A DNA stretch of 64,000 nucleotides from a virus. A program made the translations under genes and the position numbers. The notes under the pieces were generated by a model. It did no database searches. It was not told where the DNA came from and saw only the letters and a list, made by a program, of their open reading frames with translations. The stretch is from positions 1-64,000 of IMG/VR virus record IMGVR_UViG_3300025585_000032. One strand, 5' to 3'. Positions 52,329 to 62,900 of the stretch are shown here, in pieces. How positions within the stretch are numbered: position 1 is the stretch's first letter; the number at the start of each line of letters is the position of its first letter.

Positions 52329-52951
52329 TGGCATATTTTGAAAATTTTCCCCTAACAGGATATGATCTTGTAGATTCAAGTTTTAAAAATGTCAAGATCG
52401 TTACGGACATATTTTTAAGAACGAGAATTCTTGAAAGTATTCAAAATCAAACTTTTATATTCTACAAATATACTGTTACAGATAACGATACGCCAGAATC
52501 CTTAGCATTCAATTATTATGACAATCCAAACCGTCATTGGATAATATTATTAGCAAACAATATAGTTGATCCATTTTACGATTGGCCTTTAAAATATGAA
52601 AATTTCGTGGATTATGTTGAGTCAAAATACGGTTCAATTTCAACCGCAAAAACGACAACACATCATTATGAAAAGATAATTACAAAAACAGATTCGGTTA
52701 CAAGCACAGTGACTATAGACAAGTATAAATTAGATTATAATACATATGCTAATTTGGCATCAACAAATACTGAAACGGTAAATTTGAAAGATGGAAATGC
52801 AGTTACAATAGTAACTACAAAAAATGCTGTTTCATATTATGATTACGAAGAGGAAGCAAACGAGGCTAAAAGAAATATAAAGATATTAGATAAAATCTAT
52901 GTTCCTCAATTAGAGGATGAATTGTTGAAGTTGCTTTCAAATAATGTTTGA
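52328..52951 (+). CDS. 53: gp53-like baseplate wedge protein
   Basis: 207 residues. YTVTDNDTPESLAFNYYDNP then NRHWIILLANNIVDPFYDWP is the LysM-like gp53 core. T4 gp53 binds wedges together around the hub. Overlaps the next start by eight bases. Confidence 0.87.
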   Translation: MAYFENFPLTGYDLVDSSFKNVKIVTDIFLRTRILESIQNQTFIFYKYTVTDNDTPESLAFNYYDNPNRHWIILLANNIVDPFYDWPLKYENFVDYVESKYGSISTAKTTTHHYEKIITKTDSVTSTVTIDKYKLDYNTYANLASTNTETVNLKDGNAVTIVTTKNAVSYYDYEEEANEAKRNIKILDKIYVPQLEDELLKLLSNNV

Positions 52952-54317
52952 AAACGATTATAGTTCAGAAAAAAGTTTTGTCTTAAAAAGTCTAAACATC
53001 ATTAGTACAAATGGTGAGTTTATAAACATATATCCACAATTAATAGAATTATCTATGTTTGAAGACATATACAATTCTACAATTTCTGGACAAATATCAT
53101 TGTCGGATTCTCAAGACTTTTTTGCAAGAATTCCGTTGTCGGGATTTGAATTTATTGCAATAACAGTAGGAAAACCGGGCTCTGAAAGAGAAGTTGTTTT
53201 TGACAAGATTTTTAGAATTTATAAAATGACTGGCGGTGAAATAAAATCAGCAACAACTTCAAATCAAATTTATGTGCTTCATTTCTGTTCCGAAGAAAAC
53301 ATCATATCTGCATCAAGACGCATTTCAAAGTCTTATAGGGGTAAAACAACGTCTGAAATAGTTAAAGACATTTTAATCAAAGAACTGGTCGTATCTCCGC
53401 AAAAAATACAAAATCAAAACATAGAGCCGACATTTGGTATTCATGATATCATTATTCCATATATGAATCCATTTGCTGCAATTGGTTGGCTTGCAGCAAG
53501 AACAGTATCAGCAAGTTCAAAAAGTTCTGGTGCAAATTTTATGTTTTATGAAAATACGCAAGGATATAATTTCAAATCTCTTGAAACACTATTTCAAAGA
53601 TCATCAAAGGGAAAATATACATACAAGATCAAAAACGTTGACTATCCTGATGATACCTCAGTAAGTGAAATACGAGATGTAATAAAATACGAATTCATGA
53701 ACAATTTTGACGTTCTATCTGGTATAACGTCTGGTATGTTTTCTAGTGTTCTACGAGGTGTCGATCTTGTTAAATTAAAAGTAAATGATACAGTAATGAA
53801 TTATGAAAACTTCTTTAATAATTCTGTACATGTTGAAAATAAAAAGGCATTTTCATTTCAGAATGAGTATCAAGACAGATTGAAAAATAAAATATATGAA
53901 AACTATTACTCAGTTATGAGAATGTATCCAACAAATAGAGGACATGATACAGATCCAACAATATCTTCTAAGCAACCATCAATAAAGCAAAATTTGGTAG
54001 AGTCTTGGATGCTTCAAAGAATATCTCAAATTAATCAATTGAATTATTTTAAATTGAAAATGGTAGTTCCTGGAGACACATATCTAACTATTGGTGATAT
54101 AATTGAGTTTGATCTACCACTTGTCTCTACAAAAGATCCTGGAAGTAAAAACATAAATCCATATTATAGCGGAAGATATTTGATTACAGCCATAAGACAC
54201 ATAATAGATGTTCATCGTTACGAAATGATAATTGAAGCAACAAGGGACTGTTTATCAGTATCATATCCTGAAGCACAAAATAGTGATCGAGGAATTGACA
54301 TGATGAGGAAGCAATGA
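52944..54317 (+). CDS. 27: gp27-like baseplate hub
   Basis: 457 residues. VgrG/gp27-like hub domains: IYPQLIELSMFEDIYNSTIS GQISL at the N-terminus, and YFKLKMVVPGDTYLTIGDII with YSGRYLITAIRHIID in the C-terminal barrel. Forms the trimeric hub that carries the gp5 spike. ATGA overlap with gp5. Confidence 0.82.
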   Translation: MFENDYSSEKSFVLKSLNIISTNGEFINIYPQLIELSMFEDIYNSTISGQISLSDSQDFFARIPLSGFEFIAITVGKPGSEREVVFDKIFRIYKMTGGEIKSATTSNQIYVLHFCSEENIISASRRISKSYRGKTTSEIVKDILIKELVVSPQKIQNQNIEPTFGIHDIIIPYMNPFAAIGWLAARTVSASSKSSGANFMFYENTQGYNFKSLETLFQRSSKGKYTYKIKNVDYPDDTSVSEIRDVIKYEFMNNFDVLSGITSGMFSSVLRGVDLVKLKVNDTVMNYENFFNNSVHVENKKAFSFQNEYQDRLKNKIYENYYSVMRMYPTNRGHDTDPTISSKQPSIKQNLVESWMLQRISQINQLNYFKLKMVVPGDTYLTIGDIIEFDLPLVSTKDPGSKNINPYYSGRYLITAIRHIIDVHRYEMIIEATRDCLSVSYPEAQNSDRGIDMMRKQ

Positions 54318-56017
54318 TAAATCGTAATAATTTTATGGGTCTTGATGGTTTTGTGTGGTGGTTTGGTGTTGTTGAAAATCGTAAGGATCCTTTATCTTTA
54401 GGCAGATGTCAAGTTCGTATATTTGGCTGGCATACTGAAGACAAAAATAGAATACCAACTAGAGATTTACCTTGGGCCCATCCAATAGTTCCTTTAGGTT
54501 CTAATACGTCAAGTATGGTTGCTCCTAAAGAAGGTGAAATGATATTTGGTTTCTTCATGGATGGCGACGACGGACAATTTCCTGTTATGCTTGGCACTGT
54601 ACCTGGTATTCCTGAAGGAACACCGAGAATAGATAAAGGATTTTCAGATCCAAGAGATTCGTCTGCTCTAAATCAAGCACCAAGAGTTGTTGCAAAGAGA
54701 ACTTATAATCAAGATAGTAGCGGAGCCATAATTGAGGATGAATCACAAAAAAGATTTCCCAGTTTTGCAAATGAACCTAGCGTTAGTCGTCTTGCGAGAA
54801 ATCAAGGAATAGACGACACGATTGTTGGTGTGAAGAAACAGACAGCTGTACAAAATATACTAACTGCTAGTGAAGGTTTTTGGTCTGAGCCGCAAACAAA
54901 ATATGCAGCGCAATATCCATACAATCATGTATACGAGTCTGAATCGGGTCATGTTGTAGAATTGGACGATACGCCTGGTGCTGAAAGAGTGCATATTGCA
55001 CATCGTACAGGAACTTTTGATGAAATGCATCCTGATGGCACTCGTGTGATGAAGGTAGTAAAAGACAAATATGAAATAGTATTGTCTGATAATAATGTAA
55101 TTGTTTATGGCGATTGCAATATTACAATCAATGGTCGAGGATCAATATTTGTAAGAGGTGATGCCGACTTGAAAGTTGGCGGCAACATGAAAACATCAGT
55201 AAAAGGAACATATGAGGTTGTTTCTACTGGCAACATGAAGTTTGTATCACCTAGAATTGATTTCAATCCACCAGGAGATACGCCGACATATCAAGAACAG
55301 CAATATGATCCCAAGACAGCAGTTTTTGAAAAACGTCAAGTTCCGGGGGGATCCGGCTCTTTCAATTTTGCGGGCGTTGATCTACAAGTAAGTCCAAATT
55401 ATTCAGCATCACCCGATTATGTGCCTAATGATGCACCAAAAGATACTTCACCAGAACAAGCAAACACAGAACCATCGCCTCCAGTAACTTGTGGAGATTT
55501 TTCCGATCCATTAACTGAGGCAGATTATGATAAAAATCTTAGTGCAAATTATAAATTAAGAAATCTAACTATAGGACCTGGAATTTTATTTCCATATAGA
55601 ATCAATGCTCAAAGGGGTCGATCAAAAAGAACTGAGTCCTTTAGACTGTTTAGTGAATCTGAAATTGCTTGCAATCTTCAAGCGTTGGCTGAAAACTGTC
55701 TTGAACCACTTCGCAAACAATATCCAGGTATGCGTATCAATAGTGCATTTAGAATTGGTGAAGATCAGGCTCAGCATGGAATAGGAGAAGCTGCCGATGT
55801 CTCTTGGCCAAGTAAATCAAAAGCTGAACTTCTAGAAATTTGCAAATGGGCCTCTACAAATTTAAATTTCGATCAATTGATTTACGAGGTTCCTTCAAAC
55901 TCTCCCAATGGATGGATGCATATTAGTTTTAATCGTAGAGGAAATTTGACAGGAACTGGTAGACCCAGATTATTGACATGGAGAGGTGGTGGTTATGAAA
56001 CAGGACTTAACGCATAA
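54314..56017 (+). CDS. 5: gp5-like spike with M15 peptidase domain
   Basis: 567 residues. An N-terminal OB-fold (GVVENRKDPLSLGRCQVRIF with GWH, about 16-40; MVAPKEGEMIFGFFMDGDDG, about 75-95) is followed by a beta-helical needle (about 240-320; VIVYGDCNITINGRGSIFVR) and a Ser/Pro linker. The C-terminus is an M15-type peptidase: SAFR, HGIGEAAD (HxxGxAxD Zn motif, about 488-495) and GWMHISF (third ligand). T4 gp5 instead carries a lysozyme between OB-fold and needle, so here peptide crosslink cleavage replaces glycan cleavage for wall penetration. Confidence 0.88.
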   Translation: MINRNNFMGLDGFVWWFGVVENRKDPLSLGRCQVRIFGWHTEDKNRIPTRDLPWAHPIVPLGSNTSSMVAPKEGEMIFGFFMDGDDGQFPVMLGTVPGIPEGTPRIDKGFSDPRDSSALNQAPRVVAKRTYNQDSSGAIIEDESQKRFPSFANEPSVSRLARNQGIDDTIVGVKKQTAVQNILTASEGFWSEPQTKYAAQYPYNHVYESESGHVVELDDTPGAERVHIAHRTGTFDEMHPDGTRVMKVVKDKYEIVLSDNNVIVYGDCNITINGRGSIFVRGDADLKVGGNMKTSVKGTYEVVSTGNMKFVSPRIDFNPPGDTPTYQEQQYDPKTAVFEKRQVPGGSGSFNFAGVDLQVSPNYSASPDYVPNDAPKDTSPEQANTEPSPPVTCGDFSDPLTEADYDKNLSANYKLRNLTIGPGILFPYRINAQRGRSKRTESFRLFSESEIACNLQALAENCLEPLRKQYPGMRINSAFRIGEDQAQHGIGEAADVSWPSKSKAELLEICKWASTNLNFDQLIYEVPSNSPNGWMHISFNRRGNLTGTGRPRLLTWRGGGYETGLNA

Positions 56018-56026
56018 GGAAAAAAC

Positions 56027-56362
56027 ATGGCAGAGAATGATTTTGGTTTTAGCGCAGTAGATGAAGAGGAGTATCTGAAGTCATTGACGATACCACCAAC
56101 TCCTATTGCACCTGCTGCAACTGAAGATGTAAAGAAACTTGAAGAAAAATTAGATAATCTTTTGTCTAAAGTAGATGTTGATGAACATAAACGTCTTGTT
56201 GAACTTGAGATAAGAGATAGATTAAAAAAGGTAGAAGAAATGATTTTACCTTTGTTAAATAATTTGGCAAAAAACCCAGAAAAAATATACATCAAATGGC
56301 CAAATCGTAAAGAAATTATAGAAAAGCAAATAGAAAAATTCTTACAAATAACCAGAGAATAA
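56027..56362 (+). CDS. conserved tail coiled-coil protein
   Basis: 111 residues. A Pro-rich acidic start (DFGFSAVDEEEYLKSLTIPP) leads to a coiled coil (about 35-70), then KNPEKIYIKWPNRKEIIEKQ, a block typical of small proteins in the gp5-PAAR-gp25 cluster of T4-like marine phages. Likely virion-associated; precise role unknown. Confidence 0.68.
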   Translation: MAENDFGFSAVDEEEYLKSLTIPPTPIAPAATEDVKKLEEKLDNLLSKVDVDEHKRLVELEIRDRLKKVEEMILPLLNNLAKNPEKIYIKWPNRKEIIEKQIEKFLQITRE

Positions 56363-56363
56363 T

Positions 56364-56654
56364 ATGCCGGCAGTAACATTACTATCAGATGTTTGTTCGG
56401 GACACGATTGCTATCCCTCAAGACAAAATGACACAGCCAGTCCTGATGTTTTCATAGAAGGTCGTGGCATTCATCGTCAAACTGATCATTGGGCCAGTCA
56501 TTGTTGTCCTAATCAAGGTTGTCACGATAGCATTTTGGCTATAGGTTCGACTTCAGTTTTCATAAACGGTCTCGGCTGCGGGCGTGTTGGAGATTTGATT
56601 GAGTGTGGTTCCATAGTTTCTACAGGAGCCATAACTGTTTTTGCTGGCGGTTAA
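56364..56654 (+). CDS. PAAR-motif spike tip
   Basis: 96 residues. Two Cys/His-rich turns (SGHDCYPSR, HCCPNQGCHD) and PAAR-like repeats (GSTSVFINGLGCGRVGDLIE, GSIVSTGAITVFAGG) form the sharp zinc- or iron-binding cone at the end of the gp5 needle. Confidence 0.9.
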   Translation: MPAVTLLSDVCSGHDCYPSRQNDTASPDVFIEGRGIHRQTDHWASHCCPNQGCHDSILAIGSTSVFINGLGCGRVGDLIECGSIVSTGAITVFAGG

Positions 56655-56675
56655 TAAAATTGAAAGAGGATAATA

Positions 56676-57434
56676 ATGACTGTAAATCCATCATCAACTT
56701 CACCAATCGCAATACCTGATCCATTTGCATATCCGGGAAATATTCCTGCAGGATCTATTGCGTCACCAACTCAAAAAAGTATTTTTGAAACTTTCGTCAA
56801 TGAAGGTCGCGGTGGTATATTTCAAAACCCTCTTACTGATGCCATAGGTGGATTGGGTGATAATTTAACTCAATTATATGATATTGTCAATAGTAGTTCA
56901 TGCCTATCTTCCGGAGAAAAAACGACAATAACAAATGCATTAGGAACAGGGGGTGTTGGTGGATTGTCTGAACAATTATCATTGTTTAGCACACATGTGC
57001 AAATACTTTCTGGTGTCATACCTCAAGGAACAAGTTCAACTCCCGGACTAGATAGAATTTTATCTGTTGGACGTTCACTTGGAAATCTATCTAATGCAAT
57101 AGATGGAGTTTCGGACTGTTTTAGTTTACTTAATAGCATGACAGGACTATTTTCCGAAGAACTACTAAATGGATATACGGGTGAAATTGCAAACATGATT
57201 GCTCAGGTCAATAATTGCTTGGCCGATGCTATTGCGATTGCAGATAGATTGAATGAAATAACCAATATTTTACAGTCAATTATAAATTCGGATAGAAACT
57301 TCTTTCAAAATTCTTTGGATAGATTAATTCAATCTTCACTATCGTCTCTATTAGAAAGCATGTATGACAATCCTTGTGGAAAAGTTCTTCTAGAGAGAAT
57401 CGGACAAGATAAACTACTTGGATTTCTTAGATAA
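56676..57434 (+). CDS. virion structural protein, unknown
   Basis: 252 residues, mostly helical and Ser/Leu/Asn-rich, no enzyme motif. Position between PAAR and gp25 and absence of a signal imply a baseplate component. GAGGA precedes the ATG. Confidence 0.65.
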   Translation: MTVNPSSTSPIAIPDPFAYPGNIPAGSIASPTQKSIFETFVNEGRGGIFQNPLTDAIGGLGDNLTQLYDIVNSSSCLSSGEKTTITNALGTGGVGGLSEQLSLFSTHVQILSGVIPQGTSSTPGLDRILSVGRSLGNLSNAIDGVSDCFSLLNSMTGLFSEELLNGYTGEIANMIAQVNNCLADAIAIADRLNEITNILQSIINSDRNFFQNSLDRLIQSSLSSLLESMYDNPCGKVLLERIGQDKLLGFLR

Positions 57435-57437
57435 ATA
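57430..57437 (+). promoter_or_regulatory. candidate late promoter GATAAATA
   Basis: Overlaps the stop of the previous gene; ends five bases before the gp25 ATG. Confidence 0.45.
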
Positions 57438-57442
57438 AAATC

Positions 57443-57838
57443 ATGGCAATAAATTCAGTTAGAACGTTTAGAGATCTTGACTTAAATTTCACAAAACATC
57501 CGGCAACAAAGGATGTGGCTACTCGCGTGGGCGATCAATCCGTCATCAGATCAATTAGAAACTTGTTATATCTGGGAAATTATGAAAAACCATTTCATCC
57601 AGAAATAGGAAGTTCTCTTCGCCAAATGTTGTTTGAAAATTTATCATCTTTGACCGCACAGCACATAAAGCAGGCAGTCAAAGATGTTATAAACAATTTT
57701 GAACCAAGAGCAAGATTGAGAGACGTTGTCGTTCAAGTTAAAGAAGATACGAATGCATATGAAGTTTCCATATCTTTTTATGTGATAAATCAAGCAACAC
57801 CAATAGATATAACTGTATTTTTAGAAAGAGTAAGATAA
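57443..57838 (+). CDS. 25: gp25-like baseplate wedge protein
   Basis: 131 residues, like T4 gp25 (132). RIRNLLYLGNYEKPF-like IRSIRNLLYLGNYEKPFHPE with IGSSLRQMLFENLS is the conserved gp25/TssE core; it links wedge core and sheath. Confidence 0.93.
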   Translation: MAINSVRTFRDLDLNFTKHPATKDVATRVGDQSVIRSIRNLLYLGNYEKPFHPEIGSSLRQMLFENLSSLTAQHIKQAVKDVINNFEPRARLRDVVVQVKEDTNAYEVSISFYVINQATPIDITVFLERVR

Positions 57839-57839
57839 T

Positions 57840-59918
57840 ATGGCTGGATCTAACACAGTTTTTAGAATTGCTGAACTTGATTTTGATACCATCAAGTTAA
57901 ATCTTAGAAACTATTTGCGTAGTCAAAACCAGTTTACAGATTACGATTTTGAAGGTTCAGGTTTGAACATTCTACTAGATGTTCTCGCATATAACACCCA
58001 TTATATGGCCTACTATCTAAACATGATTGGGAATGAAATGTTTTTAGATAGTGCAATACTAAGAAATTCTGTTGTTTCACACGCCAAACATTTGAACTAC
58101 GTTCCTACGTCTCTTCGTGGTTCAGTTGCAAAAGTAGATGTTGTTGTTGAAGATACAAATCCAACCAGCGGCCTTTCTACAATTACTCTTCCAAAGTATT
58201 CACAATTTCAATCACAACAAATTAATGGTATAAATTATACTTTTGTAAACTTAGATGCGTATATAGCAAGTAAAAATGTAACTTCAAATACATATACATT
58301 TAGTAACGTATCAATTGTCCAGGGTGAAAAAATTTCATATAATGTTTCTGTTGATGTATCAAACTCGAAAAGAAGGTTTTTGATACCCGAGGCAAACATT
58401 GATACGTCAACTCTTATTGTTACAGTGCAAAATTCTTCAGCTGATCTAGTAAAGACAACTTATAGTCTGGCTGATGATGTTACTACTTTAGATTCAAACT
58501 CAAAAGTTTATTTTTTGGAAGAATCTAATGGAAATCAATATACGTTATATTTTGGAGATAACTATATTGGAAAAAACTTAGATGACGGGAATATTGTTCA
58601 ACTGGTATATCTCTCAACAAGTGGAGAAGCATCAAATAAAGCCAACTCATTTACTTTGACAACACCAATCAATAGTTTTTCAAACGTTGTCGTGAATTCT
58701 ATTTCTGCAGCAGCTGGTGGTGCCGAAAGAGACACGATTGATAGAATCAAGTTTTTAGCACCAAGATTTTATACTACTCAAAACCGAGCAATTACAAAAG
58801 ACGATTACGGAACTCTTTTGTTGAAAGATTATCCAAATGTTGAAACAATATCCGTTTGGGGTGGTGAGGAAAATGATCCCGTTGTTTATGGTAAAATTTT
58901 CATATCCATGAAACCAAGAAGTGGATATGTCATCACCGACATTGAAAAAGACAGAATCATAAATCAATTGGTTTCAAATAGAAATGTAATTACAGTTACA
59001 CCTGAAATAATAGATCCGGACTATCTGTATCTAAAATTAGAAATTACAGTAAATTATGATACAACAAAGACAACTTCAGATGAAACTACTTTGACAAACA
59101 TTGTCAAAAATATTGTCAATTTGTACAACGATACCGATCTTGAAAAGTTCAATTCAACATATAGAACTTCAAAATTGCAAGGTCAAATAGCATCAGGCGA
59201 TGTATCATTTTTGGGAAGCGATTTGAAGACTATTATTCAAAAAAGATTTGAGCCCACTTTAAATGTATCAAAAAATTATACTATTGATTTCAATGTACCC
59301 CTGAGTCGTGGACTTTACACCGAAAAACTATATTCTTATCCAACTTTTGCCATTCTAGATGGTCAGGGCATTTCAAGAAATGCACTCATAGAAGAAACAC
59401 CATTATCATTTACTGGAGTTGAAAGTGTTGATATAACAAACTCTGGTTCTGGTTATACTGATAGTCCTATAGTTACTGTAACAGGTGATGGATCTGGTGC
59501 AACCGCAAAAGCAGTAGTTGTAAATGGAAAAATAACTTCAATCATGATTGAAAATCGCGGTTCAAATTATACAGCTGCTGTTATAACAATCACGGATTCA
59601 AGTGGGTCTGGTGCAACTGCAACCGCAGTTCTATCTGTCTCTATAGGAACATTAAGAAGTTATTACATAGCATCTACAACAGGCGAAAAAGTTATAATAA
59701 ATGAAAACTTTGGCGACATAAATTATGAGACAGGCAGAATAAACATCTATAATTTTAGACCACTATCTATTGCGTCAAATCCAAATTATGCATCTGGTGT
59801 ACTAACTTTGAACATGTATCCCCTACAATCAACAATACATCCTCTTAGAAATAGATTATTGTCAATAGATTCTGAAGATCCTACTGCCATTGAGGTTACA
59901 ATGGAGATTGATACCTAA
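57840..59918 (+). CDS. 6: gp6-like baseplate wedge protein
   Basis: 692 residues. The gp6/J-like core: DFEGSGLNILLDVLAYNTHY (about 39-58), NEMFLDSAILRNSVVSHAKH, and ITKDDYGTLLLKDYPNVETI. Near 515-610 an insertion of GSGYT / VTVTGDGSGATA units occurs, also present in the next protein and in gp8. gp6 forms the inner iris ring of the baseplate. Starts one base after gp25 stop. Confidence 0.9.
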   Translation: MAGSNTVFRIAELDFDTIKLNLRNYLRSQNQFTDYDFEGSGLNILLDVLAYNTHYMAYYLNMIGNEMFLDSAILRNSVVSHAKHLNYVPTSLRGSVAKVDVVVEDTNPTSGLSTITLPKYSQFQSQQINGINYTFVNLDAYIASKNVTSNTYTFSNVSIVQGEKISYNVSVDVSNSKRRFLIPEANIDTSTLIVTVQNSSADLVKTTYSLADDVTTLDSNSKVYFLEESNGNQYTLYFGDNYIGKNLDDGNIVQLVYLSTSGEASNKANSFTLTTPINSFSNVVVNSISAAAGGAERDTIDRIKFLAPRFYTTQNRAITKDDYGTLLLKDYPNVETISVWGGEENDPVVYGKIFISMKPRSGYVITDIEKDRIINQLVSNRNVITVTPEIIDPDYLYLKLEITVNYDTTKTTSDETTLTNIVKNIVNLYNDTDLEKFNSTYRTSKLQGQIASGDVSFLGSDLKTIIQKRFEPTLNVSKNYTIDFNVPLSRGLYTEKLYSYPTFAILDGQGISRNALIEETPLSFTGVESVDITNSGSGYTDSPIVTVTGDGSGATAKAVVVNGKITSIMIENRGSNYTAAVITITDSSGSGATATAVLSVSIGTLRSYYIASTTGEKVIINENFGDINYETGRINIYNFRPLSIASNPNYASGVLTLNMYPLQSTIHPLRNRLLSIDSEDPTAIEVTMEIDT

Positions 59919-62900
59919 TGGCAACAAATAACAAGATCTCTACGGTAGTTAGTAATCAATTACCCGATTTTATAAAATCGGATCATCCTACATTTATTGC
60001 ATTTGTAAAAGCGTATTATGAGTATTTGGAACAATCAAATACAACTTTAGCATTTGGTAAAACAGTAGAACGCGCAAAAAATATTCCAAATTATTTTGAT
60101 ACCGACAAGATAACTGAAACTGGATTGAATGAATTCAATGATCATTTGTACAACGAATTTATATCAGTCATACCCAAGGAAGCATTAACAGATAAGTCTA
60201 AACTATTAAAGAATATTAAGGACTTCTATCGCGCAAAAGGAACAGAAAAAGCATACGATTTTTTCTTTAGACTCCTATACAATGAAACGCCTGAAATATA
60301 TTATCCAAAAAATGATATATTGATTGCATCTTCTGGCAAATGGCTTGTTGAAAGATCAATAAGACTTGCCAATACCTATGTCAATGGAATTTTAGACGAA
60401 TCCATCGCTAGTTTAAAAAAGTTTGAAAGCACTCTAATAAGAGGAAATGTTTCTACAGCAACAGCACAAGTTGAAAGGGTTTCCATATCATACGAAGCGG
60501 GAACACGAATAAACGAATTCTTCATTTCAAAAAAGAAGGGCGATTTTTCTGCGGATGAAGAAGTTTTTACAACAACAATTGATGGTGAGACATTATCAGC
60601 AAAAATAGTTAGCGGATTTATTTCTTCTGTAACATTGAAAAATGGCGGATCAGGTTATACTATCGGAACTTCAATACCTGTTGTTGGTGGTGGTGGATCT
60701 GATGGAACAGTAGTTGTTTCTGAAGTGTCATCTGGAAATATATCAAACGTTACAGTTGTCGTTGGTGGTGCTGGTTTTAGAGTTGGTGATTTTGTTTTGT
60801 TTTCTGGTGGCGGCGGCGTTGGTGCAAATGCAAATGTCGTTGAAGTCTTTGATGATAATTTCACGCACCCGAACACATACAATATAAATTCCGACGTTAT
60901 CAATACATATAACTTGACTGCAATTGGTGCATATAGCAATTCATCTGGCGGAAATGCAAATACGTCAATGGCAAATACATTGACATTTTTTGCATATGCA
61001 AATACCGGTCCGGCAAGATCAATTGTCTTGATATCTGGAGGAAATAACTATACTTCACTTCCAACTGCGTCAATACAAGGAAATACACGAATAAAGAATC
61101 TAGGTATTATTGGTAAATTGACAATCAATAATGGCGGAACTGGATATTCAAATGGTGCACAGTTAATATTTACAAATATTCCTGGTGGATTTGGATATGG
61201 CGCTAACGGTAATGTAGTAACGAATGCAACGGGCACGATTGTAAATACAAACTTGACGCTTTTAGGTCCAGGTCATCTAATAGGTGGTGCTGGTTATGAT
61301 ATAAATTATCTACCGACAGTTTCTGTTTCTGGTTCTGGATCTGGGGCTAACATAGTTGTTTCTTCTCTTTTGGGATTTGGAGAAACTCTCGTATCTAATA
61401 CAGGTTCAATTGGAGTTATTGAAGGACTTACAATTACTAATCGAGGTTCAGGATATGCAACTCCACCAACTCTTGATTTTACAGGAAGTGGTGATGGTCT
61501 TGCAAATGCAAATGCTTCAGTTGTTTCTGGTACATTCACTTACGCGGGTCGATTTAAGGACGATACGGGACTACTAAGCAGTTCAAATTATTTGGAAGAT
61601 AGAGATTATTATCAAAACTTTAGTTATGTGATAAGAATTCGAAAAGCATTACAAGAATACAAGCAGCACGTTTTGAATTTCATTCATCCTGCAGGATTGA
61701 AGTTCTTTGGTGAATTTTTATACGAATCAGAACCAGTTGTTAATAATGTTGTTGTCATTGAGGATTCAAATACAAGAACATATATTCCATATGTTGCAAA
61801 CTCGATTGATTTCAATGGTTCAAATTCTGTAATCTACAAGACATCATCTTTGGGCAATACAACAAATGGCTCAACGGGAACAATTAGTTTCTGGTTTAGA
61901 CCCAATAGTCTTGCCAACGATCAAACGATTCTATCGCTATCAAATACATCAAATTCAATGTATTCGCCAAGAGTTTCTGTATCTCTTGCAAAGAGAGCAA
62001 ATTCTCTAGTTGGTAGAATTTCAGGATTGACTGTTGTTTATGGTGGTGCAGGATTCACAGTAGATGACAATGTGATCTTTACAGGAACTGGAACAAACGC
62101 AAATGCAACGATAGTTACTGTTCTTAGTGACGGGAGTTTTCATCCAAATACATATAATATCAATTCTGATGTTATCAATACATACAATGCAACTGTTATT
62201 GGTGCATATAGCAATGGTGCAAGCGGAAATGCAAACACAGCACTTCTACCAACATTGACATTTTTTGCATTATCTGGTCTAGGTCCAATTTCAGCCGTTT
62301 CCCTAAACGCTCAAGGAAATGGTTATAATGTTTTGACAACGACGGTTAATGCTACAGGAAATACTTATCTAAGAAATCTTGGTATAATTGGTAGATTGAA
62401 GATCAATTCTACAGGTACAGGATATTCAAATGGTAATATTATCACATTTACCAATATTATTGGTGGTTATGGATTTGGTGCAAATGCAACTGTCACAGTA
62501 AATGCAACAGGTGCAATTATAGCAACTACGATGACTCCATACTCAAGTGATTCGGGTCATCTAGTTGGTGGTTTTGGATATAGTACAGATGCATTACCTA
62601 TCGTTGCTGTATCTGGTTCTGGTTCAGGTGCAAATCTAACGATTGGTGCATTGATAGGAGATGGTGATATCATATCACCAGATACTTTTGCAAATACATC
62701 CAATAATGATGGTGATATTATCAAGATTGTTGCTAGAGATTCGACAAATACAAAGTTGCTTGAATTGACAACAAACACTTCAACCTTGATATTCAAGAAT
62801 TCTTGGAATCACATAGTTGCAACTTGGGATCTATCTTCAAATTCAAATTGTCATGTATACTTGAATGATATCAATTCAACGAGACTCGACACAATCAATT

